Positions 17,005-23,884 of a stretch of 64,000 bases of DNA are shown piece by piece; position 1 is the stretch's first letter, and every line of letters begins with the position of its first letter. This DNA is from Arthrobacter sp. AFG7.2 (lineage in GTDB: Bacteria; Actinomycetota; Actinomycetes; Actinomycetales; Micrococcaceae). The stretch lies in NCBI RefSeq assembly GCF_002892835.1, contig NZ_PJMB01000010.1, forward strand, positions 62,001 through 126,000, written 5' to 3'. Below the pieces are notes generated by a model. The model was not told the DNA's origin. It ran no database searches and saw only the letters and a program-made list of their open reading frames with translations. A program made the translations under genes and the position numbers.

Positions 17005-17958
17005 TTAGAGCCCCTCCAGGGAACTGCGCATCTTGTCGTAACCCGAGAGGCGGACCACAGCAAAGGAGATGGCGGTGGAGATGACGACGAGAACCAGTGC
17101 GATGGCACTGCCGGTGCCGAAGTCGAACCGCCGGAAGGCTTCCTGGTACATGTGGAAGGCGGTAATGGTGGTGCTGGTTCCCGGGCCGCCGTTCGTCAGG
17201 ATGAGGACAGTTTCAAAGGTGGTCAGGCCGCCGACCACCATGAGGATCACGGAGGTGACGATGCTGTTCTTCAGCTGCGGCAGGGTGATGCTGAAAAACT
17301 GCCGCACGGTGCCTGCGCCGTCGATCGAGGCAGCCTGGTACAGGACGGACGGAATCTGGCGGGCGGCGCCCTGGTAGATCAGGGTATGGAAGGGAGTGAA
17401 CTGCCACATGCCCACGAAGATCAGCACCGCGATGGCACCGGTCTGCGTGCCGAGGACGTTGCCATCTCCGAACAGCCAGGACAGCTGGCCGGGAATTCCG
17501 AAGTTGGGGTCCAGCAGCGCCCGCCACAGGACGGAAATGGCAGCCGAGGAGAGCAGGAGCGGAACAAAGTAGATGGCGCTCAGGATGGCCCGGTTCCTCT
17601 GGTTGCCGGCTGCCCAGACGCCGAGCAGGATGCTGAGCGGCGTCTGCGTGACGATGCCGAGCACAATGAACAAGAGGCTGAGCCACAGGCTCTGGAGCAT
17701 GACAGGGTCATCAAAGAGGGCTTCCCAGTTCTTGAGCCCGACGAACTTCGGGTCGCCCAGGCCGCTCCAGCTGGTGAAGGAGAGCACTGCCACCGCGAGG
17801 AGCGGGACGAGCGCAAAAAGCGCGAAGAATATGCTGGCAGGGAGGGCCCAGACAAAGCCGGGGCGGCCCACGGAGGAGCCGCCCCGGCCGGCAGGGCGGA
17901 CCTCATTGGTGCCGCCCGGCCGTGCCGGGCGCCTGCGTGGTGCAAGCGTGGTGGTCAT
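17005..17958 (-). CDS. bxlF: Sugar ABC transporter permease, MalF type (BxlF-like)
   Basis: A 317-residue permease with an Arg/Pro-rich cytosolic N-terminus of about 35 residues and six helices. The YQAASIDGAGTVRQFFSITLPQLKNS segment is the EAA loop contacting the ATPase. It lies nine bases after the binding-protein gene and abuts the MalG-type gene, so the three are co-transcribed. The pair should form the translocation pore for a xylo-oligosaccharide. Confidence 0.88.
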   Translation of the reverse strand: MTTTLAPRRRPARPGGTNEVRPAGRGGSSVGRPGFVWALPASIFFALFALVPLLAVAVLSFTSWSGLGDPKFVGLKNWEALFDDPVMLQSLWLSLLFIVLGIVTQTPLSILLGVWAAGNQRNRAILSAIYFVPLLLSSAAISVLWRALLDPNFGIPGQLSWLFGDGNVLGTQTGAIAVLIFVGMWQFTPFHTLIYQGAARQIPSVLYQAASIDGAGTVRQFFSITLPQLKNSIVTSVILMVVGGLTTFETVLILTNGGPGTSTTITAFHMYQEAFRRFDFGTGSAIALVLVVISTAISFAVVRLSGYDKMRSSLEGL

Positions 17959-17967
17959 GGTGATTCC

Positions 17968-19266
17968 CTAAAGGCTCTGCATGGCCTTGATGAAGCCGGC
18001 TTCGTCGATCTGTCCGCTGAAGAACTGGGCGACGGCGGTGTGGATGGTGACAGTTGCTTCCGGCGGGTATGCCTGGTCCCAGGAGAGCTGGAAGGACGGG
18101 GCTTCCTTCACCAGGTTGAACTGGTACTTGGCGTATTCGGGATCGGCGGCGTTGTCCAGGAACTTCTCCGTGTTCGTGGTGGTGGGCAGGTTTCCAATGC
18201 CAACCTGTTCCTGAACGAACTGGTCCGAGTACATGAGCTTCAGGAAGTCGCGGGCGGCTTCCGGGTAGCGCGTGTTCTTGTGGATTGAGTAAAAGTTGTT
18301 GGTGTTGCCCACCAGGTTGTCCTCGTCACCGAGTCCGCCTTCAATTTTGGGGAACTCACTGTAGCCCAGGACCTCGGCAGCGAACTGCGGGTCGCTGCTC
18401 TGTTGAGTGGCGTACTCCCACGAGCCCATCAGCTCAAAGCCTGCCTTGCCGCTGGCAAGAAGGGCGGGCGAGCCGCCGTCGGTGAACTTTACGGAATCGA
18501 AGTTGGTGCCAAACGCTCCGGCGTCAACCAGTTCCCTGAGCATCCCCAGGGCCTTGCGGCTCTCCTCGGACTCCCAGACGCTGGTGTCGCCCTCAAGGGC
18601 CTTTTGGAACAGGCCTTCACCTGCAACACGGTCGTAGACGTACTCGACCCACATTAGGGTGGGCCAGCGGTCAGCGCCGCCGAGGGCAATGGGCGTGATG
18701 CCCTTGTCCTTGAGGATCTTTACGTCGTCCAGCAACTCGTCCCAGGTTTCGGGAGGGTTGGCGATACCCGCATCCGCGAGGACCTTTGAGTTGTTGAAGA
18801 GCATCACGGGCTGGGTGCCGCGCATGGGGATGCCGTAAGCCTTGTCGTCAATGACGGCAGTCTCGAAGACGGACGGGAGGAAGGCATCCTTGAGCTGCGG
18901 ATCTTCCTTGATGAAGTCATCGAGCGGAAGCACGAGATCAGCCTCCACGAAGTTCTTGATACTGCCGCCGCCCCAGTTGAAGAAGATATCGGGGGCCGTG
19001 GGCGTATCGATGATCGTCTGCAGTTTGGACTGGTACTCAGCGCCCGGAATCTTGTCCAGGACAACCTTGACGTCTGAGGTTGCGTTGAAAGTGTCGATCA
19101 TTTTCTGCTCAACGGTGTTGCCGGCATCGCCGTACACAGCGACATGTATTTCATTCTCCGGCCGGCTTGCTGCGCCGGACCCTCCAGAGCACCCGGCCAT
19201 GGTCAGGCCGAGGGCCAAAGCCGCGCCGCCGGCAAGGCTGCGGGCTAGCCATCCATGCTGGTTCAT
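17968..19266 (-). CDS. bxlE: Extracellular solute-binding lipoprotein of the xylobiose-type importer (BxlE-like)
   Basis: From the ATG at 19266 the protein has 432 residues. This start is chosen over ATG codons near 19323 because GAGAGG lies upstream and the protein then opens with a normal lipoprotein signal ending LTMAGC, whose Cys should be lipid-anchored. The rest is a family 1 sugar-binding fold (VAVYGDAGNTVEQKMIDTFNATS start). First gene of the leftward importer operon. The leader between the predicted promoter and the start contains two CGAAAGTT-type repressor sites, so expression should be derepressed by the imported sugar through the divergent LacI protein. Confidence 0.85.
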   Translation of the reverse strand: MNQHGWLARSLAGGAALALGLTMAGCSGGSGAASRPENEIHVAVYGDAGNTVEQKMIDTFNATSDVKVVLDKIPGAEYQSKLQTIIDTPTAPDIFFNWGGGSIKNFVEADLVLPLDDFIKEDPQLKDAFLPSVFETAVIDDKAYGIPMRGTQPVMLFNNSKVLADAGIANPPETWDELLDDVKILKDKGITPIALGGADRWPTLMWVEYVYDRVAGEGLFQKALEGDTSVWESEESRKALGMLRELVDAGAFGTNFDSVKFTDGGSPALLASGKAGFELMGSWEYATQQSSDPQFAAEVLGYSEFPKIEGGLGDEDNLVGNTNNFYSIHKNTRYPEAARDFLKLMYSDQFVQEQVGIGNLPTTTNTEKFLDNAADPEYAKYQFNLVKEAPSFQLSWDQAYPPEATVTIHTAVAQFFSGQIDEAGFIKAMQSL

Positions 19267-19280
19267 CCTTGAACGCCTCT

Positions 19281-19391
19281 CGAAAGTTTCGATGCTAAGA
19301 CCGAAAGTTGTTTGATGCATCACAGTCTAGAGGCGGCAATTCCACCACGCAAGAGTTGCGCGAAAAAGCGACATAATTCCCGAAACTATCG
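19281..19391. promoter_or_regulatory. Divergent bxlE/bxlR promoter region with CGAAAnTTTCG operators
   Basis: CGAAAGTTTCG at 19281-19291 is symmetric about its centre. A second half-match, CGAAAGTTG, begins at 19302, 21 bases away (two helical turns). CGAAACTATCG at 19381-19391 differs from the consensus at one base and touches the LacI gene start. On the minus strand TTGCGT (19347-19352) and TAGACT (19324-19329), 17 bases apart, form a promoter for bxlE, placing the first two sites just downstream of initiation. The sites resemble the short CGAA/TTCG inverted repeats reported for Streptomyces BxlR. Confidence 0.7.
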
Positions 19392-19393
19392 CT

Positions 19394-20428
19394 ATGATGA
19401 TGCTCATGACTAGCCCTGTCTCCCCTCCTGAAGCGCGTGTGACTCTGGCCCAACTGGCGGAAGAGGCGGGTGTATCCCTCTCAACAATCTCTAAAGTGCT
19501 GAACGGTCGTTCCGACGTTTCGCGCAAAACGCGGGCGAAAGTTGAGGAGCTGTTGGAGGAGCACGGGTACAAAAGGAGGAAGGCGTCTTCCAGGTCAGCA
19601 CTTCTCGAGCTTGTCTTCCCGGAACTCGAAAGCGCCTGGGCGCTGGAAATCATCCGGGGTGTCGAAAACGTGGCCAAAGCCAACGGCATGAGCGTGGTCC
19701 TCACTGAGAGTGGCACCAGGCATGCGCCGGGCACGGACTGGGTTGAAGGCGTAATAGCCCGACGACCCGCCGGGGTGGTCCTTGTCTTCTCCGACCTGCC
19801 GCTGGAGTACCGGCAGCAACTGGACGCCCGCTCCATACCCTTCGCCATCATCGATCCTGCCGGCGACCCTGCTCCTGACGTCCCCTCGGTAGGCTCTGCC
19901 AACTGGGCAGGAGGCATGATGGCAACACGGCACCTCATCGAGCTGGGCCACAAACGCATCGCCGCGATCTCCGGCCCGGAGGACATGATGTGTTCGCTGG
20001 CGCGCATCGACGGCTACAGCTCAGCCCTGAATACGGCGGGCATCCGGATCGACCGGTCCCTGATCAGGTACGGCGACTTCCATGTGGACGGCGGACGAAA
20101 ACATGCTATGGAACTGCTGTCGATGAAGGAAAGGCCTACTGCGATCTTCGCCGGCAGTGACCTGCAGGCCCTTGGAGTGCTCGACGCTGCCCGGCAGCTG
20201 GGTTTGTCTGTTCCGGAGCAGTTGTCGATCGTGGGATACGATGACCTGCAGGTGGCGCGGTGGTCCAGTCCCGCCCTGACTACTGTCCATCAGCCCCTTA
20301 TAGAGATGGCGGAAGAGGCTGCCCGGATGGTGCTGCGCCTGCGGGAAGGCGAACGGCCCCAGAACCTGCGACTGGACCTGGCAACATCGCTCGTTGTTCG
20401 CCAAAGCACGGCACCGCCTGCCAGCTGA
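19394..20428 (+). CDS. bxlR: LacI-family repressor of the xylobiose operon (BxlR-like)
   Basis: A protein of up to 344 residues. The helix-turn-helix (VTLAQLAEEAGVSLSTISKVLNGRSDVS, about 15-42) and hinge are followed by a periplasmic-binding-protein-like sensor (ALLELVFPELESAWALEIIRGVE onward). The start is uncertain among ATG codons at 19394, 19397, 19400 and 19406; none has a ribosome site, and a near-leaderless transcript is possible. An operator-like CGAAACTATCG immediately precedes it, indicating autoregulation. It is divergent from the importer and GH3 genes that it should control. Confidence 0.88.
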   Translation: MMMLMTSPVSPPEARVTLAQLAEEAGVSLSTISKVLNGRSDVSRKTRAKVEELLEEHGYKRRKASSRSALLELVFPELESAWALEIIRGVENVAKANGMSVVLTESGTRHAPGTDWVEGVIARRPAGVVLVFSDLPLEYRQQLDARSIPFAIIDPAGDPAPDVPSVGSANWAGGMMATRHLIELGHKRIAAISGPEDMMCSLARIDGYSSALNTAGIRIDRSLIRYGDFHVDGGRKHAMELLSMKERPTAIFAGSDLQALGVLDAARQLGLSVPEQLSIVGYDDLQVARWSSPALTTVHQPLIEMAEEAARMVLRLREGERPQNLRLDLATSLVVRQSTAPPAS

Positions 20429-20464
20429 TCCGGCCGCCCCGAAAGGAACGCCAGGCCAAAGGAC

Positions 20465-20500
20465 AAAAGCGGCCCGGAACCTGTGTTCCGGGCCGCTTTT
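20465..20500. terminator. Bidirectional terminator between the LacI gene and the xylanase remnant
   Basis: AAAAGCGGCCCGGAAC (20465-20480) pairs perfectly with GTTCCGGGCCGCTTTT (20485-20500) over a four-base loop. A-run and T-run at the two edges make it functional for both convergent genes. Confidence 0.93.
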
Positions 20501-20536
20501 GTCAGCAGTACTGCAGCATTTACTTGGGGTCGGTGG

Positions 20537-21703
20537 CTACCGCTGGTAGGCGGGGTGGTGGCCGTAGCGGTGTTCTCCGCCCGGGGTTGCCGCTGCCAGG
20601 GTGGACTGCAGGGCGTAGTACGACGGCTTGCGGGTGTAGTCCTCCCACATCACCGTGGCCTCGCCCTCGCCGGTAAAGAAGACAGGCACCCAGGAGTACT
20701 TGTCGTTGAATCCCCAGATGGTGAAGGATTTGCAGCCCTCAATGTTCAGGCAGGCTTCCAGGGCCCGCTGGTAGTAACTGGCCTACTTGGCCAGCTGCTC
20801 GCTGGTCGGCTTGGTCCCGGCGGGGATGTCCATGCGGACATCGATCTCCGTGACGGCTGTTTCCAGGCCGAGGTCCTCGAAGCGCTGAAGGTTGGCCTGC
20901 AGGTCGCCGGGGAAGCCATAGCGGGTGCTCAGATGGCCCTGTACAGCGAAACCATCCACCTTGACTCCCTCGGCCAGCAGCCGGGAGATGAGATCCACGT
21001 AGGCAGTGCTCTTGGCGTTGATGCTTTCCACGCCGTAATCGTTGAAGAACAGCTTCGCGTTCGGATCTGCTTCGTGGGTCCAGCGGAAGGCGTCGGCGAT
21101 GATCTCCGGACCCAGTTCACGGATCCAGATGTTATCCGTGGTGCGGAGGGTTCCGTCACCGTTGAAGATCTCGTTGGCGACGTCCCACTGCTGGATCTTG
21201 CCGGCGTAGCGCCCCACCACAGTGGTGATGTGGTCCTTCAGGATGGAGCGAAGTTCCTCCTTGCTGAAGTTGCCCTGCTCCAGCCAGGCAGGGTTCTGGC
21301 TGTGCCAGAACAGTGTGTGGCCGCGGACCACCTGCCCGTTCTGCTGGGCGAAGTCCACGATGGCATCCATCTCGGCGAAGCGGTACTGGTCCCGAGCGGG
21401 GTGGATGAACTCCCACTTTGCCTGGTTCTCCGGCGAGACAGAGCTGAACTCGGCAGCCAGGACCTCGCGGTACTCGGCGTCAGACGTAAAGGGGTTGGCG
21501 TAAGGCATGGTTTCGTGGTGACCGCCGCCGGCAACTGCAGTGCCGATGCGGACATCCTTGGGGGCGGCCCAGCGCAGGGTGTCCTGCTTTGCGAGACCTG
21601 GGGGCTGCGGTTTGTCCTCGGAACCTGCCGTGGCGGGCAGAGCCATTGGGAGGACAAAGGTCGACGCCAGCACAGCAGCGGCGACTAGGTGGGCAACCTT
21701 CAT
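20537..21703 (-). pseudogene. Secreted GH10 endo-1,4-beta-xylanase interrupted by an in-frame TAG
   Basis: The reading frame encodes 388 residues of a secreted GH10 xylanase but carries TAG as codon 307 (20783-20785). Before it are a signal peptide (1-26, ending ATA), the acid/base Glu178 in WDVANEIF and the nucleophile Glu286 in VTEIDVR. After it the same frame continues for 81 codons with YYQRALEACL and the conserved WGFNDKYSW (330-338), then stops at 20537. GH10 relatives usually have Gln here, so a single CAG-to-TAG change is likely. The truncated 306-residue product lacks the last barrel strand and should not fold normally. Promoter, operator and AAAGGAG site are intact, which suggests a recent lesion or a sequencing error. 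Confidence 0.88.
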
Positions 21704-21753
21704 GAAGAGCTCTCCTTTGAGGTACTGGATAAACCGGTCAATGCCGGTCGAAC

Positions 21754-21817
21754 AACTTCCGGAAGCTTCCGGAAGTTGAGTGGTTGTAGGTTACGAAGAT
21801 TTCAGTAAGCACGTCAA
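21754..21817 (-). promoter_or_regulatory. Xylanase promoter with a 24-base perfect palindromic operator
   Basis: On the minus strand TTGACG (21812-21817) and TAACCT (21788-21793) are spaced by 18 bases. Immediately downstream of the expected start site lies a 24-base perfect palindrome at 21754-21777, made of two CTTCCGGAAG units sharing the central AAGCTT. A LacI-type dimer there would block initiation. A close relative of this site stands before the CE4 gene at 22982. Confidence 0.85.
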
Positions 21818-21888
21818 GGGTTTTAGCGAAACTCGGATCTGCGCCTGCGGCGGGAAGGCCTATACTTGCAGCGGACCAGGAGGAATGC

Positions 21889-22917
21889 GTGCAGGAGAGT
21901 CACCGCCCGGCAGTCACGATTTCGACCATTGCCGCTGAGGCAGGAGTATCCGTGCCGACTGTTTCCCGTGTGCTCAACGGCCGCGGTGATGTTGCCCCCC
22001 GAACCCGGGAACGCGTGGAAACACTGCTCCGGGACTACGGCTACCAGCGCCGCGGGGTACGTCCCGAAGCGCGGTCCGGCCTGATTGATCTCGTCTTCAA
22101 CGACCTTGACAGTCCATGGGCGGTGGAGATCATCCGCGGCGTCGAGGAAGCTGCCAATGAAGCGGGGGTCTCCACCGTGGTGTCCGCAATCCACCGCCAC
22201 ACGAGCCCTTCATCCACGCGGCAGTGGCTGGACAATGTCAGCGCCCGGGCGAGCGACGGGGCCATCCTGGTGACCACTGATCTTGATTCGTTCCTGCGGG
22301 CAGAACTTCAGCGCCTGCAGGTGCCTGCCGTCGTTGTCGACCCCGCCGGCGTGCCGGACCTGGACGTGCCCACCATCGGCGCCACCAACTGGACAGGAGC
22401 GGTGGGCGCCACAGAACATCTGACCGCGGCGGGGCACCGCCGCATCGGATTCGTCGCTGGCACGCCTGGCCTGTGGTGCAGCAGGGCACGGCTGGATGGC
22501 TACAGGGCCGGCCTCGACGCGGCCGGCATTGCCTTCGATCCAGACATGGTCGTGGAGGGAGGCTTCGACTACCAGTCCGGCTTCCGTGCAGGCTGCAGGC
22601 TCCTTGAGCTGCCCGAGCCGCCCTCTGCCGTCTTTGCGGCGAGTGACCAGATGGCGCTCGGGGTGTATGAAGCGGTACGTCAAAAGGGCCTGCGGGTGCC
22701 CGAGGATGTCAGCGTCGTAGGGTTCGACGACCTCCCGGAAGCCCGCTGGGCATCGCCTCCCCTTACCACCGTCCGGCAGCCGCTCGCCGAAATGGGCAAG
22801 CTCGCTGCCCGTACCATACTGCGGATGCTCCAGGGTGAGGGACCGGAGAGCCCCCGGGTTGAATTGTCCACCCGGCTGGTGGTCAGGGAGAGTACCGCTC
22901 CGCCGGCATACCCCTGA
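21889..22917 (+). CDS. LacI-family repressor of secreted xylan-degrading genes
   Basis: A 342-residue LacI protein starting at GTG with AGGAGG five bases upstream. Residues 8-36 (VTISTIAAEAGVSVPTVSRVLNGRGDVA) form the helix-turn-helix; the sensor domain spans about 62-340. It is related to but distinct from the repressor at 19394, with the same closing stretch VVRESTAPPA. It lies between two genes that carry TTCCGGAA-type palindromes, the xylanase on its left and the CE4 gene on its right, and is the obvious candidate to bind them. The inducer is probably a xylo-oligosaccharide. Confidence 0.88.
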   Translation: MQESHRPAVTISTIAAEAGVSVPTVSRVLNGRGDVAPRTRERVETLLRDYGYQRRGVRPEARSGLIDLVFNDLDSPWAVEIIRGVEEAANEAGVSTVVSAIHRHTSPSSTRQWLDNVSARASDGAILVTTDLDSFLRAELQRLQVPAVVVDPAGVPDLDVPTIGATNWTGAVGATEHLTAAGHRRIGFVAGTPGLWCSRARLDGYRAGLDAAGIAFDPDMVVEGGFDYQSGFRAGCRLLELPEPPSAVFAASDQMALGVYEAVRQKGLRVPEDVSVVGFDDLPEARWASPPLTTVRQPLAEMGKLAARTILRMLQGEGPESPRVELSTRLVVRESTAPPAYP

Positions 22918-22945
22918 GCAGCGCCATCCTTTTCAAGCGCAACCC

Positions 22946-23002
22946 TTGACGACGCTTCCGGGAGTACCTACGCTAACAATGTTCCGGAAATTACCGGAAG
23001 TT
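22946..23002 (+). promoter_or_regulatory. CE4 gene promoter with TTCCGGAA operators
   Basis: TTGACG (22946-22951) and TACGCT (22969-22974) with a 17-base spacer form a strong promoter after the LacI gene. The spacer contains a half-like site CTTCCGGGAG (22955-22964). Just downstream of the start site is TTCCGGAAATTACCGGAAGT (22982-23001), matching the xylanase operator at most positions and in the same place relative to the promoter. Confidence 0.82.
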
Positions 23003-23135
23003 CATGGTATTCACGAGCCCTCTGCGGCTTCTTCTGGTCCACCACCTACCCAAATGCCTGCCAGTACACGGACAATGCATCGGGACGGCGGGCCTCCGGT
23101 GGGAGCGTGACCCATGGTTCAGCGAAAGGAAAGCA

Positions 23136-23867
23136 ATGAAGCTCCCCATTCACCGCCCGGTTTCCCTGGGTAAGGCAGTCCTGCCGCTCGCCGCGGCAGT
23201 CCTCGCTCTTGGTGCCTCTGTTCCCGCCGGCCCTGCCGGTGCAACCTCAGCCCAGGCGGATACGGCAACCCCCGCGATCGTCGACTCGACCCGCCACGAC
23301 GGCAAATACGTCAGCCTGACCTTTGACGATGGGCCGGATCCGGTGAGCACTCCCCAACTGCTGGCAGTCCTGGAAAAGCACCACGTCAAGGCTGCATTCT
23401 GCCTGTGGGGTGACCATGTGAAACAGCATCCGGACATTGTGCGGCAGATCGCCGCCGCCGGGCATCTGCTGTGCAACCACACCATGCACCACGACAATAT
23501 GGGTGCCTGGGGCGCCGAGGCCATCGAAGCAGACCTGCTGGAAACGAACGCCGTCATCCGGGAGGCCGTGCCGGACGCGAAAATCGACTACTTCCGGGCC
23601 CCGTACGGAAGCTGGGGGCAGACGCCGGAAGTAGCTGCCCGACTCGGCATGCAGCCACTCGGCTGGCAGCTGACTGTCAGTGACTGGGAGCCGCCGGGAA
23701 CCCAGGAACTGGTCCGCCGGATCCTCGAAGGCATCCGGCCCGGCGGTGTGGTGCTCCTCCATGACGGCGGCGGCGACAGAACCCAGACCGTGGAAGCCGT
23801 TGACCAGGTCATTCCCCGGCTCAAGGCCGAAGGGTGGAAGTTCGACCGCCCTGCCCGGCGGGGCTGA
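23136..23867 (+). CDS. Exported CE4 polysaccharide deacetylase, possible acetylxylan esterase
   Basis: A 243-residue protein from the ATG at 23136, which has GAAAGGA upstream; an open frame to 23004 is discarded because the signal peptide (1-37) begins here. NodB-domain motifs are complete: TFDDGPD (62-68) with the catalytic base and metal Asp (64, 65), His115 and His119 in HTMHH, RAPYG (154-158), DWEPPG (183-188) and LLHDGG (207-212). CE4 enzymes deacetylate chitin, peptidoglycan or acetylxylan. The xylan option is favoured because its promoter shares an operator with the xylanase. Confidence 0.85.
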   Translation: MKLPIHRPVSLGKAVLPLAAAVLALGASVPAGPAGATSAQADTATPAIVDSTRHDGKYVSLTFDDGPDPVSTPQLLAVLEKHHVKAAFCLWGDHVKQHPDIVRQIAAAGHLLCNHTMHHDNMGAWGAEAIEADLLETNAVIREAVPDAKIDYFRAPYGSWGQTPEVAARLGMQPLGWQLTVSDWEPPGTQELVRRILEGIRPGGVVLLHDGGGDRTQTVEAVDQVIPRLKAEGWKFDRPARRG

Positions 23868-23884
23868 GCGAACTGCCGGTTGGG

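Noticed and set aside
20783-20785. Programmed readthrough or pyrrolysine at the xylanase TAG
   Set aside because: No pyrrolysine genes are in the window, no stimulatory structure is seen after the codon, and a simple CAG-to-TAG change explains it.
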